A stretch of DNA of 64,000 bases from positions 1-64,000 of the forward strand of contig JAGHIT010000094.1 in the NCBI GenBank assembly GCA_017887095.1, read 5' to 3'. The stretch comes from Clostridia bacterium. Lineage in GTDB: Bacteria; Bacillota; Clostridia; Christensenellales; Borkfalkiaceae. Under the pieces are notes generated by a model. The model worked only from the letters and a program-made list of their open reading frames with translations. It searched no databases and was not told the origin of the DNA. A program made the translations under genes and the position numbers. Shown here one piece after another: positions 29,950-39,746 of the stretch (position 1 is the stretch's first letter; each line of letters starts with the position of its first letter).

Positions 29950-31409
29950 ATGAATACATATATCGGCATCGATCTCGGCACGAGCGGGCTGAAACGCTGC
30001 TTGTCGCCGCGGACGGCAGCATTCTGGCGGAAAATACGCAAACGTATCCCGTTTCCTATCCGCATCCCGGCTGGAGCGAACAGAACCCTGAAGACTGGTT
30101 CGCGGCGGCGCTGCGCGGACTGAAAGAACTGCTCGCGGGGCAGGATAAATCGTGCGTCAAAGGGATCTCTTTCGGCGGGCAGATGCACGGGCTGGTCGCG
30201 CTCGACGAAAAAGACAACGTCATCCGCCCCGCCATTTTGTGGAACGACGGCAGAACGGAGGAGGAGACGAAGTACCTCAACGAGGTCGTCGGCAAAGAAA
30301 AACTCGCGGCATGGATGGGCAATATCGCCTTTGCGGGCTTCACTGCGCCCAAGCTTCTGTGGCTGAAAAAGCATGAGCCGGAAAACTTTGCCCGCATTTC
30401 CAAGATCATGCTGCCCAAGGACTATCTTGCATACCGTCTGAGCGGCGCGTTCTGCACCGATTTATCGGATGCGAGCGGCATGCTCCTTCTGGACGTCAAG
30501 AATCGCCGCTGGTCGCCCGAGATGTTGCAGCTCGTGGGCATGTCCGAGGCGCATCTCCCCAAACTGCACGAAAGCTACGAGGTCGTGGGCATGCTGAAAC
30601 CCGAGATCGCGGACATGGTGGGGCTGAAATCCGTCAGAGTCATTGCGGGCGCGGGGGATAACGCCGCGGCTGCGGTGGGGACGGGCGTCGTCGGCGAGGG
30701 CGGCTGCAATATCTCCTTAGGTACGAGCGGCACGCTGTTCGTGTCGTCCGAATCCTATAAAGAGGACAAGGTCAACGCTCTGCACTCCTTCTGCCATGCA
30801 GACGGCGGCTGGCACCTGATGGGCTGTATTTTGTCCGCCGCAAGCTGCAACAGCTGGTGGGTGAACGGCATTCTGCAGTCCGACGACTATAAAAAGGAAG
30901 AGGCGGGACTGGATGAGTGCCTCGGAAAAAACGACGTATATTTTCTCCCGTATCTCATGGGCGAGCGCAGCCCGCACAACGACGTGACGGCGCGCGGCGC
31001 GTTCATCGGCATGCGTCCCGATACCACGCGCGGGCAGATGACGCTCGCGATGCTGGAGGGCGTGACGTTCGCGCTCCGCGACTGCATGGAGGCGGCAAAG
31101 AAGAACGGCTCGATCATTCCGCGCACCAAGCTGTGCGGCGGGGGCGCGAAGAGCAAGCTCTGGCGCAAGATCGTCGCCAATGTCATGAATATGCCCGTGG
31201 ACATTCCGCAGACGGAGCAGGGTCCCGGTTTCGGCGCGGCGATGCTCGCGATGGTGGGCTGCGGGGAGTATGCGAGCGTGCAGGAGGCGGCTTCCGCCAT
31301 CGTACGCGTGAAAGAGACGGTTCTGCCCGACGAGAAAACCGCGGCGGAATATGAGAATCGCTATCGTCACTTCACAAAGCTGTATCCCGCATTGAAGGGT
31401 CTGTTTTAA
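29950..31409 (+). pseudogene. xylB: Xylulokinase-like FGGY carbohydrate kinase with a 1-nt frameshift at about 29994
   Basis: MNTYIGIDLGTSGLK in one frame, then TLLVAADGSILAENTQTYPVSYPHPGWSEQNPEDWF... in the -1 frame continuous with ORF 30183..31409 (ISFGGQMHGLVALDEKDNVIRPAILWNDGRT). Confidence 0.85.
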
Positions 31410-31417
31410 CTAGCTTG

Positions 31418-31640
31418 ATGGAGCAGCTGTTTGATTGGCTGAAAACAAGCAAGACGCAAATGCTCATTTGTTCGAGCATATTCCATTATGAATTTGAGTT
31501 TATTCCCCCCTTTATGGATGGAAACGGCAGAACGGGAAGGTTTTGGCAGACTGCACTGCCGACAATCTGGAAGCCGATATTCGAATAGATCCCCATCGTA
31601 AGCATTATTTAAGACAGTCAGGAGGAATTTAAGACTTGAT
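31418..31640 (+). pseudogene. Fic-domain protein remnant
   Basis: MEQLFDWLKTSK...FHYEFEFIPPFMDGNGRTGRFWQTALPTIWKPIFE*IPIVSII*DSQEEF: Fic motif HPFxDGNGRxGR with H replaced by P and two in-frame stops. Confidence 0.75.
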
Positions 31641-31663
31641 TGCGGTTATTCAAAGGTGTTATT

Positions 31664-32182
31664 ATGATTTCAAACTATATACAGCCTGACTTGATTAAGA
31701 TTTCCGAAGTGCTGGAGCTGAAAAAATATTATCCGTATTACAAGCGTACAATCGTATGGTATAGCAATCTGACTGTTTGTAAGCAAGTTGATAATATTGA
31801 TCATGTCTATGATATGACAAGACTAAAGGCCATGTATCGATATCTGAGTTGCGAAGGGGAATGCTACTATATAAAGTACAAGGAAAACGGAAATTGGAAA
31901 CTTATCGGTGACATCTCATTGTATCATGGAAAAATAGCAATCGTAATCGCAAAAGAATGGCAAAACAAGCATTTAGGAAGAAAATGTGTGCAGGGCATCC
32001 TCGAACGAGCAAAATGCATCGGATACGAACAGGTCGAAGCAGAGATATATCCGTTTAATATACAGAGTAAAAAAATGTTTTTATCCGTTGGATTTGTATA
32101 TAGTTCAAAAGATAAATATGTGTATAACATTGAAAGATGTTTTTCAACGAAACAGCGTTCTGCTCTATTATCGGGCGTATGA
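31664..32182 (+). CDS. GNAT-family N-acetyltransferase-like protein
   Basis: AIVIAKEWQNKHLGRKCVQGILERAKCIGYEQVEAEIYPFNIQSKKMFLSVGF. Confidence 0.75.
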   Translation: MISNYIQPDLIKISEVLELKKYYPYYKRTIVWYSNLTVCKQVDNIDHVYDMTRLKAMYRYLSCEGECYYIKYKENGNWKLIGDISLYHGKIAIVIAKEWQNKHLGRKCVQGILERAKCIGYEQVEAEIYPFNIQSKKMFLSVGFVYSSKDKYVYNIERCFSTKQRSALLSGV

Positions 32183-32486
32183 AAGATATCTCCATTTTCT
32201 TTGATGGCGCCAAAATTATCGATTTTATGATTACGCAGACTGATTCTCGCTGTCGATGAGTATCATCCTCTTGTCCATTGTGCGTTTTCCTTCACTAACT
32301 TGAATACTTGGCACGTTCTAATATTTTCTGCAGTTGATATGAATTAGCACTAAGCAGCTCTGAAAATCTGATTATTCCTTCGTGGACCGTGGAACGGATA
32401 CTCTTTATGAATCACACAGAAGGAGCGGCGGCATGCGTCAGCGGGTCAGGAAGGAGCTTAAGGTGATAATACTTATGATAGCTTAA

Positions 32487-32514
32487 AAGAGCCCCCGAAT
32501 GGGGGCTCTTTTAT
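32487..32514. terminator. Hairpin terminator
   Basis: aagagccccc-gaat-gggggctctttt. Confidence 0.75.
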
Positions 32515-32581
32515 GGAATGGGACAGGTAATTTGAATCAATGCGATGTTAAGCGCGCATAACGGTTCAAATTATTTCCGTT

Positions 32582-32666
32582 TGGTGCGGTCGACAGGAAT
32601 TGAACCTGCATGGTGTGAACCACAAGATCCTTAGTCTTGCGCGTCTGCCAGTTCCGCCACGACCGC
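32582..32666 (-). tRNA. tRNA-Leu (anticodon AAG)
   Basis: GCGGTCG/CGACCGC acceptor stem, anticodon loop CTAAGGA, long variable arm, encoded CCA. Confidence 0.9.
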
Positions 32667-32719
32667 ATTTCGCTTGACAGCTTTCATATAATACTCCAAT
32701 TGAAAGGAAATGTCAAGCC

Positions 32720-33247
32720 TTATTGATATAAAAACTGATAATTTTTCCTGAAATTACAAACTTTTTTTTCGTAATTTCGTGTCTCGGTATAGGGGATAGT
32801 ATGCAGTGTGAGACCGTCGGAAGAGTACTGTGGATTTTGTAGCCAATCTGAGACAGTGCCTTCTCCTGCGTTGTATGCACAGATTGCCGTTCGCTCGTCT
32901 GAAAAGCGATCCAACAGATAAGTCATATACATACATCCAATCATTACATTGTAAGCGCCATCGAATAATTTTTCGCCATGGAAGACGAGACCTTGTTTTC
33001 TACAAATAAATTCTGCAGTGGAAGGCATCAGCTGCATCAAACCAACGGCGCCGGATTTGCTGACAGCATTTTCGTTAAAATTGCTTTCTGCCTTCATGAT
33101 TGCGTAAACAAGCGCCGGCTCGAGACCGCTTCTGCAAACGATTTCTTGATACGGACGGCTATATTCGCTTTTAAGAAAGATGAGCGATAATGCCATGACG
33201 ATCACACACGCCGTAAGAATGAGAATCGTTCGATATACATGCTTCAT
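32720..33247 (-). CDS. Lytic transglycosylase (SLT domain)
   Basis: LVYAIMKAESNFNENAVSKSGAVGLMQLMPSTAEFI; N-terminal TM. Confidence 0.92.
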   Translation of the reverse strand: MKHVYRTILILTACVIVMALSLIFLKSEYSRPYQEIVCRSGLEPALVYAIMKAESNFNENAVSKSGAVGLMQLMPSTAEFICRKQGLVFHGEKLFDGAYNVMIGCMYMTYLLDRFSDERTAICAYNAGEGTVSDWLQNPQYSSDGLTLHTIPYTETRNYEKKVCNFRKNYQFLYQ

Positions 33248-33288
33248 ATATACAAAGTATGTGCATTATATAAACATCTTTCCCGTAT

Positions 33289-33867
33289 CTATAAAATATT
33301 CAGGTCGCAAAGAACATTCCGAACGGAACATTTCAAGTGCTCGAGAGATCCATTGTTGTCTATGATTATACAATTCATTTTTTCAAGTTGAACAGGATCA
33401 AGTTGCTGTGCCATGCGGGCAAGTGCCTCCGCACGCGTTGCTCCGTCACGAAGGACGACGGACCGGATGCGCGATTCTTTTTCGCGTCGTACGGCAATAA
33501 TGTAGTCGAACAGAGAGGCGTATCCGTTTTCATACAACAAAGGGACTTCTCCGAATGAAATCGGATGCTGTTCCATTTCTCTCAGAAGATTTTGCATGAT
33601 GCGAGGGTGAGCAATGTCATTCAGCTGTTTCAAAGCATTTTTATCCGAAAAAACTCGGGCGGATATTTTTTTTCGATCCGGATTACCATGTGTCAGACAA
33701 TCAGGAAACGTCTGTTGCAGAAGGGAAAGATAGGACGGATCGACCCAAAGTTTACGATTGATTTCGTCACAGGAAAATACCGGAAATCCTAATTCTCTAA
33801 TAATGTCGGACACTGCAGTTTTTCCGCTTCCCAACCCGCCCGTGATAGCGATTTTACTTTGCTTCAT
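33289..33867 (-). CDS. coaE: Dephospho-CoA kinase
   Basis: KIAITGGLGSGKTAVSDIIRELGFPVFSCDEINR; start at ATG 33867. Confidence 0.92.
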   Translation of the reverse strand: MKQSKIAITGGLGSGKTAVSDIIRELGFPVFSCDEINRKLWVDPSYLSLLQQTFPDCLTHGNPDRKKISARVFSDKNALKQLNDIAHPRIMQNLLREMEQHPISFGEVPLLYENGYASLFDYIIAVRREKESRIRSVVLRDGATRAEALARMAQQLDPVQLEKMNCIIIDNNGSLEHLKCSVRNVLCDLNIL

Positions 33868-36394
33868 ACCAGCTTTTTCCCGTAGAAATCTCAACAGTGA
33901 GAGGAACACGGAGTTTGACTGCCGCTTCCATCTCCTCTTTGAGTACTTGTTTTGCCGCAGCGGCCTCAGCTTCAGGAGCATCGATGATCAGTTCGTCGTG
34001 TACCTGCAGCACAAGCTTTGCAGCAAAGCGTTCTTGTTTTAGACGATTCGCAACACGGAGCATTGCAATTTTGATGATATCAGCCGCGCTGCCTTGTAAC
34101 GGCATATTCATTGCTGCGCGTTCTCCGAATGCACGTTGATTGAAGTTGCTTGACTTTAATTCCGCAATGTAGCGTTTTCGTCCAAGAAGTGTTGTAACAT
34201 AGCCGTCCTCTTTTGCGCGACGTACGTTGTTTTCCATATAGCTTCTGACTTCCGGGTGCGTAGAAAAATATGCATTGATATATCGTTGCGCCTCTTCATT
34301 GGAGCACCCAAGGTCTTTTGCCAAACCAAATGCGCTCATGCCGTAAATGATCCCGAAATTAATAGTTTTTGCTCTGCGCCGAAGATCGGGCGTTACCTCA
34401 TCGAGGGGAACACCAAAGAGTTTCGACGCTGTTGCGGCGTGAATATCAAGATCGTTGCGATAGGCATCAAGCAGAGCTTGGCACTCAGAAAAATGTGCAA
34501 GCAGCCGGAGTTCGATCTGAGAGTAGTCGGCATCAATCAGCAGATTGCCTTCTCGTGCGATAAATAATTTTCTCAGTTCCCTTCCAATTTCAGTACGGAC
34601 GGGAATATTTTGCAGATTAGGATTTGCGCTTGAGAGACGTCCGGTTGTTGTCATTGTCTGATAATAGGTCGTATGCACAATTTCGCCCTTCACTAAGGGA
34701 CGGATCCCATCAATATAGGTAGATTGAAGTTTTTGAATTTCACGGTACTTCAGAATCAGTTTTGCGATTTCATGATCCTCTGCGAGTTTTTCAAGAACGT
34801 CGGCGTTCGTAGAATAGCCGCCTCGGAGATTTTTTTTGATACCGCGTGAACTATATCCCAGTCTGTCAAATAAAATTTCTGACAGCTGAAAGGGAGAATT
34901 GAGATTGAACGAGGTTCCCGCAAGCTGAAAGATGCGTGTGGAAAGTGTTTGCATCTCTTGATTGAACCGATCTGAAAAGACGGGAAATTTCGTGGTATCG
35001 ACCCGCACTCCGGTCTGTTCCATGTCGAAGAGGAGATGTGCAAGCGGAAGTTCCAGTTCACGGTAAAGAATTGTGTCTTCCTTGTTTTCATGAGACACGG
35101 CATCCCGATAAGCAAGCATGAGCGCATACGCACAGAATTCTTCAGAAATCGCAAATTCAGACGCAAGTTCTTTTGCACCGGCCGGTTTACGATTGGAATC
35201 AGACAGGTAACGCATCAGTGAGACGTCGTCTGCCTGACATGAAATTGTGACTCCGGCGGCGTCATGCAGAAAATGCGCTACAGATTTGACATCGTTTAGA
35301 ACGGCATGCCTGGATCCGGAAAATAAGACTTCAAGCAGCGGTTTTAGTTCTGAGAGAAAAAAACCTGGCTCCAGGAAGTTTTCCTTGATGCGGAGCAGGT
35401 ATTCTGAGTCTCCGTCATAATAGTGAATCCCGTCCGTTTCCACGGTCAACGAATATTCATTCACGGTTTGAGCACGCTCTGTGAGGCTGCCAAGGATGGT
35501 GTCAGAACATTCAATCAGATCAGTGTGCTTATTTTTTGAGGAAGGAAAGAATTTGCTTCCAAGGAGAGAGCGAAATTCAAGGTTGGAAAAAGCTTTGCGG
35601 GCATTTTCCGAAAAGGGGAGATGCAGGATACAGTCTCCTAACGTAAGATCAAGCGGAACGCATGTGTCTATTGTAGCCAGCGTACGGGAGAGATAGGCGC
35701 TGTCCCGCCCGAGTTCCAGTTTTTGCCGTACGTTTTTTGATAAGTCGTCAAGATGGGAGTACACACCGTCCAAATTATGATATTTTGCTAAAAGAGATAA
35801 CGCACTCTTGGGACCGATTCCCTTGACACCGGGAATATTATCGGAGTTGTCTCCCATCAGCGCTTTCAGTTCAATCACTTGAGAAGGGGTGATTCCCTCT
35901 TTTTCGTAAAAATTATCCTGTGTCATGCGGTCAATGTCGGTTACGCCGCGTTTGGTGATACACACACTGGTGTGTGCGTCGATCAGCTGGTAACTGTCGT
36001 GGTCGCCTGTATAAATCAGTGTCTCCACTTCAGGAAATCTGCGTGCAATGGTTCCGATCAGGTCGTCGGCTTCGTAGCCCGCTTTTTCCATGATACAAAT
36101 ATCCATGGCACGCAGCAGATCTTTGAGTACGGGGACCTGAACTACAAGCTCTTCCGGCATTGGTTTACGCGTTCCCTTGTACTGATTATAGATTTTGTGC
36201 CGGAAAGTCGGCGCGTGGACATCAAACGTGACTACAAAATATTCAGGTTTTTCATCTTCAAGGATTCTGAACATCAGTTTGATAAAACCGAAGATTCCGT
36301 TGGTCGGTAATCCTTCTCTGGTAGTAAAAGGCGCCATGGCATAAAAAGCGCGGTTTAAAAGACTGTTACCGTCAATCAAGATAAGTTTTTCCAT
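33854..36394 (-). CDS. polA: DNA polymerase I
   Basis: 846 aa; DADYSQIELRLLAHFS, RRAKTINFGIIYGMSAFGLA, LQVHDELIIDAP; N-terminal 5'-3' exonuclease. Confidence 0.97.
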   Translation of the reverse strand: MEKLILIDGNSLLNRAFYAMAPFTTREGLPTNGIFGFIKLMFRILEDEKPEYFVVTFDVHAPTFRHKIYNQYKGTRKPMPEELVVQVPVLKDLLRAMDICIMEKAGYEADDLIGTIARRFPEVETLIYTGDHDSYQLIDAHTSVCITKRGVTDIDRMTQDNFYEKEGITPSQVIELKALMGDNSDNIPGVKGIGPKSALSLLAKYHNLDGVYSHLDDLSKNVRQKLELGRDSAYLSRTLATIDTCVPLDLTLGDCILHLPFSENARKAFSNLEFRSLLGSKFFPSSKNKHTDLIECSDTILGSLTERAQTVNEYSLTVETDGIHYYDGDSEYLLRIKENFLEPGFFLSELKPLLEVLFSGSRHAVLNDVKSVAHFLHDAAGVTISCQADDVSLMRYLSDSNRKPAGAKELASEFAISEEFCAYALMLAYRDAVSHENKEDTILYRELELPLAHLLFDMEQTGVRVDTTKFPVFSDRFNQEMQTLSTRIFQLAGTSFNLNSPFQLSEILFDRLGYSSRGIKKNLRGGYSTNADVLEKLAEDHEIAKLILKYREIQKLQSTYIDGIRPLVKGEIVHTTYYQTMTTTGRLSSANPNLQNIPVRTEIGRELRKLFIAREGNLLIDADYSQIELRLLAHFSECQALLDAYRNDLDIHAATASKLFGVPLDEVTPDLRRRAKTINFGIIYGMSAFGLAKDLGCSNEEAQRYINAYFSTHPEVRSYMENNVRRAKEDGYVTTLLGRKRYIAELKSSNFNQRAFGERAAMNMPLQGSAADIIKIAMLRVANRLKQERFAAKLVLQVHDELIIDAPEAEAAAAKQVLKEEMEAAVKLRVPLTVEISTGKSWYEAK

Positions 36395-36489
36395 AAAGAT
36401 ATTGTACCACGGCTGAGTTTTTTTTGCAAGAATCTAAGAAAAATCGCTTGATTTTTCTTTTCAACTGTACTATAATTTCTTTGTTTAAC

Positions 36490-36576
36490 GCCGTCGTGGT
36501 GAAACTGGCAGACGCAACAGACTCAAAATCTGTCGGGGGCGACCCCGTATCGGTTCGATTCCGATCGACGGCACCA
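36490..36576 (+). tRNA. tRNA-Leu (anticodon CAA)
   Basis: GCCGTCG/CGACGGC acceptor, loop CTCAAAA, long variable arm, CCA encoded. Confidence 0.93.
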
Positions 36577-36579
36577 ATT

Positions 36580-36625
36580 TGACAGACAGTCTGACAGAAA
36601 GTCAGACTGTCTGTATTTTTTTGTC
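36580..36625 (+). terminator. Terminator after tRNA-Leu
   Basis: gacagacagtctgac-agaaa-gtcagactgtctg followed by tattttttt. Confidence 0.85.
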
Positions 36626-36763
36626 GCATGATGGAAAGGGGATCAAGTTTGAATTCATGGTTACCGCAAACGAAGTAAGAGCGTCATGAAAAAATTGTCG
36701 AATATTGTCGTTTTTTACCTCGGATTTCTTGAAATCTCAAGAAAGTTATGATATATTTATAAT

Positions 36764-37366
36764 ATGAAGTATCCGGCACATACAAACGGCGCGTTTCTGC
36801 GTGTTCTTCGTACAAATCACGGAGAAACTCAAAACACATTGGCAAACGCCATTCATATTTCCAGGCAGTTGCTTTCCATGTGGGAATGCGATAAAGCCAG
36901 AGCAACCGAGGAAGGGCTTTTAGCGATAGCCGAGCATTATCAGCTCGATGTTCATATGGTAATCGAGCAATATTATGCAGAAATTGTTGATGAAACAGCT
37001 GTTTCCGTGAAGGAAGATGCAATTGACGTGGGCGCCGGCGCGGATGAGGGGTGTGAGACGACAGAAAGGTCTACCGGGCGGAAAATACACCCGGTCGTTC
37101 GTTCCGGTATCTTAACGGCGGGCGGAACGTTGGTTGTTTATATCATTTTCTTTAGTATTTTGTTCGGTGCGGTCTTGCCGAATACCCCACTGGAAAATGT
37201 CTCAACAAGAACCGTTACCGTAATTAATGTTTCCGCACTTTTATCGTTACTGACGTTTACTCTGATTTGTCTTGTTGCTCTTGTTGTGTTGTTGCATATC
37301 ATTATCCGAGCTATTATAAGACGGCGGAAGATGCGAAAATATGTGCCAAAGGATGAAAAGATATAA
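36764..37366 (+). CDS. XRE-family HTH protein with C-terminal TM segments
   Basis: NTLANAIHISRQLLSMWECDKARATEEGLLAIAEHYQL HTH; two hydrophobic segments. Confidence 0.85.
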   Translation: MKYPAHTNGAFLRVLRTNHGETQNTLANAIHISRQLLSMWECDKARATEEGLLAIAEHYQLDVHMVIEQYYAEIVDETAVSVKEDAIDVGAGADEGCETTERSTGRKIHPVVRSGILTAGGTLVVYIIFFSILFGAVLPNTPLENVSTRTVTVINVSALLSLLTFTLICLVALVVLLHIIIRAIIRRRKMRKYVPKDEKI

Positions 37367-37526
37367 ATTTTTTCGTTGCCGTGTGACACAGTGTGAGTTG
37401 TATTGTGTTTGACCCCGCGCTTTCTGTGGGGTCAATTGCTTGTAGATGAACACTTGTCTCATGGGGGAAAGATGCTTTACGATATCAAAAGTTGCTTTTA
37501 TGAACAAAGTGTGATACAATTGTGCT

Positions 37527-38159
37527 ATGAAAAATAAACTTCAGACAAATGGTGCATATTTGCGGGAATTGCGCAGAGAACACGGGGATCGTCAGGAAGA
37601 TCTTGCAGAGATATTACATGTTTCTCGTCAGCTTTTGTCTATGTGGGAATGTGATAAGGCGCAGGCAAATATGGATGCATTGATCGTGATTTCCGAGTAT
37701 TATAATTTACCTTTGCAGACGGTGACGCGGGGGTATTTCAGTGAGCGTCCGTCACTTGTCAATACAACGGATATGGCGCAAGCGAACAGCGAACCGACCC
37801 CGCAGGAAAACACTCTGTCTTGCGATCCGAAAGTGTTTGAAAATAGCAGGACTCAAGGGGTGAAGACATCACTGCGTACAATTCTGAGAACAGGAGGCAT
37901 TGTTTTTATTGTTGTTTTGACCGGATATAGTGTGCTTGCTTTGCTTATGTTTTGGGCAATTACATCGTTTGAGCGCGAAAACGGCAGTGTAAATTCTGTT
38001 GTCATATCCAATTTTCCGATGCTTGCGATCATACTGGTATGTATTTTGTTTTGTTTGGTCTGCGGAGCGATGCTGATCCATTTATTGTGCTTTCTTGTTA
38101 TGCGTAAAAAGAATAAAATGAGTTTTCAAACGATGATAAAGCAAGATGACAATAAATGA
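37527..38159 (+). CDS. XRE-family HTH protein with C-terminal TM segments (paralog)
   Basis: EDLAEILHVSRQLLSMWECDKAQANMDALIVISEYYNL; same architecture as upstream gene. Confidence 0.85.
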   Translation: MKNKLQTNGAYLRELRREHGDRQEDLAEILHVSRQLLSMWECDKAQANMDALIVISEYYNLPLQTVTRGYFSERPSLVNTTDMAQANSEPTPQENTLSCDPKVFENSRTQGVKTSLRTILRTGGIVFIVVLTGYSVLALLMFWAITSFERENGSVNSVVISNFPMLAIILVCILFCLVCGAMLIHLLCFLVMRKKNKMSFQTMIKQDDNK

Positions 38160-38249
38160 AAGTGAGAGATTTCTCAAATGACAGTTCTGTTTTTTTTGTG
38201 ATCCTTTAGGCTTGTATTACATTGGAGAAAAAACGATGCCGATGCATCA

Positions 38250-38287
38250 GGCAGCGCCGCCGCGACAATTGTCGCGGCGGCGCTGCC
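38250..38287. terminator. 38-bp perfect palindrome between convergent genes
   Basis: GGCAGCGCCGCCGCGACAA/TTGTCGCGGCGGCGCTGCC. Confidence 0.6.
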
Positions 38288-38306
38288 ATCGTTATTTATG
38301 GAGTTC

Positions 38307-39122
38307 TTAATATTTTGACCGAATGCTTCCGCGAGGACAGGCTGCGGCGCAGTTACCGCAATTAGTACACTTGTCGTAGTTGATGACGGGCAGATTGTTT
38401 TGCATCGTAATCGCTCCCTGCGGGCAAATCTTTGCACACTTGCCGCAACCGATGCATCCCGTCTTGCAGGCGTCCATAACGGCTTTTCCTTTGTCATGAG
38501 AAGCGCAGGCGATATATACCTTAGCGTCGGCAGGGATGCGAGAGAACAGATTTTTTGGACAATTCAGTATACAGGCGCCGCAGGAGACACATCTGTCGTC
38601 CGTTTGTGCGCAGGCTTCCGGAAACGAAATCGCGTTCTCGGGACAGATGCGCGCGCAGTTGCCGCCGCCCAGACATCCGAATGTGCAGATTTTATGTCCG
38701 CCTGCGAGCTTGATTTCTTCTGAGCAGTCTTGTGCGCCATTGTATATAAAGGCGTCGGCAGCGTTGGATCCACCCGAACAATGACATACGCTGACGGTCG
38801 GCTTTCCCGCTGAAAAGGGAACGCCGAGGATCTCAGCAATCGCAGCCTTTTGTCCGCTCTCCGTAACATGACAGTCTGAGAGTGAAGCTTCGCCTTTTGC
38901 AAGTTTTTCCGCAAATCCGGCACAGCCCGTACAGCCGCATCCGCCGCAATTGGCGCCTGCCAAGTGTGATAAAATACTTTCTACTTTTTCGTTGGCATTC
39001 GACTTACAAAATTTGGCAACCAGCAAAATACAGACAGTGAGAAGAACGGCGATCGCGGCAAAGATGCCAATGACGATGCCGACCTGAGCCCATTGCACTT
39101 GAGCAAGAAGAAGAGATTGCAT
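38307..39122 (-). CDS. rnfB: Rnf complex subunit RnfB
   Basis: GANCGGCGCTGCAGFAEKLAKGE and several CxxCxxCxxxCP clusters. Confidence 0.95.
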   Translation of the reverse strand: MQSLLLAQVQWAQVGIVIGIFAAIAVLLTVCILLVAKFCKSNANEKVESILSHLAGANCGGCGCTGCAGFAEKLAKGEASLSDCHVTESGQKAAIAEILGVPFSAGKPTVSVCHCSGGSNAADAFIYNGAQDCSEEIKLAGGHKICTFGCLGGGNCARICPENAISFPEACAQTDDRCVSCGACILNCPKNLFSRIPADAKVYIACASHDKGKAVMDACKTGCIGCGKCAKICPQGAITMQNNLPVINYDKCTNCGNCAAACPRGSIRSKY

Positions 39123-39131
39123 AGTTCCTCC

Positions 39132-39746
39132 TTACAGCAGCGCAAAGACGTAAAACGCCATTGCCATGAAACATGCCGCTACCATTGTGATCGGAAACCC
39201 TTTCATACATTTTGCGACGGGGAGTTTTTCCAATTTTTCTCTTACGCCGCCCATCAGAAGCATTGCGAGCGTAAAGCCAAGCCCCGAGCAAAGCGCATAT
39301 AACAGTGCAAAGCCGAGATTCATGTTGATCCCCGCCGCTACGCCGCTGACGATTTCGGAGACGTCGTTGACGAGCAGTAATTCCGCAACGCCTAAGATTG
39401 CGCAATTTGTCGTGATAAGGGGAAGATAAATACCCATGGAACGATAGAGCGCAGGGGAGATCTTTTCAATGATCTTTTCCAGCATTTGTACTAACGCAGC
39501 AATGACAAATATAAAGAAAATGATCTCAAGATATTCGATCTTAAGCGGCACCATGATATACGTGTAGAGGGGATAAGTGACAAGTGTTGCCAAAAGCATG
39601 ACCAGCGTTACCGCAATACCCATCGATAGTGCGCTGTTGGTCTTTTTGGAAACACCGAGAAAGGGACAGATGCCGAGGAACTTTACCAGAATAAAATTCT
39701 GCGAAAAGACTGCGGAAATAACGATGAGAAAAATAGTTGCGGCCAT
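39132..39746 (-). CDS. rnfA: Rnf complex subunit RnfA
   Basis: FILVKFLGICPFLGVSKKTNSALSMG; operon. Confidence 0.94.
   Translation of the reverse strand: MAATIFLIVISAVFSQNFILVKFLGICPFLGVSKKTNSALSMGIAVTLVMLLATLVTYPLYTYIMVPLKIEYLEIIFFIFVIAALVQMLEKIIEKISPALYRSMGIYLPLITTNCAILGVAELLLVNDVSEIVSGVAAGINMNLGFALLYALCSGLGFTLAMLLMGGVREKLEKLPVAKCMKGFPITMVAACFMAMAFYVFALL

Noticed and set aside
38174-38497. 107-aa minus-strand ORF overlapping palindrome and rnfB end
   Set aside because: Out of frame with rnfB and spans the terminator palindrome.
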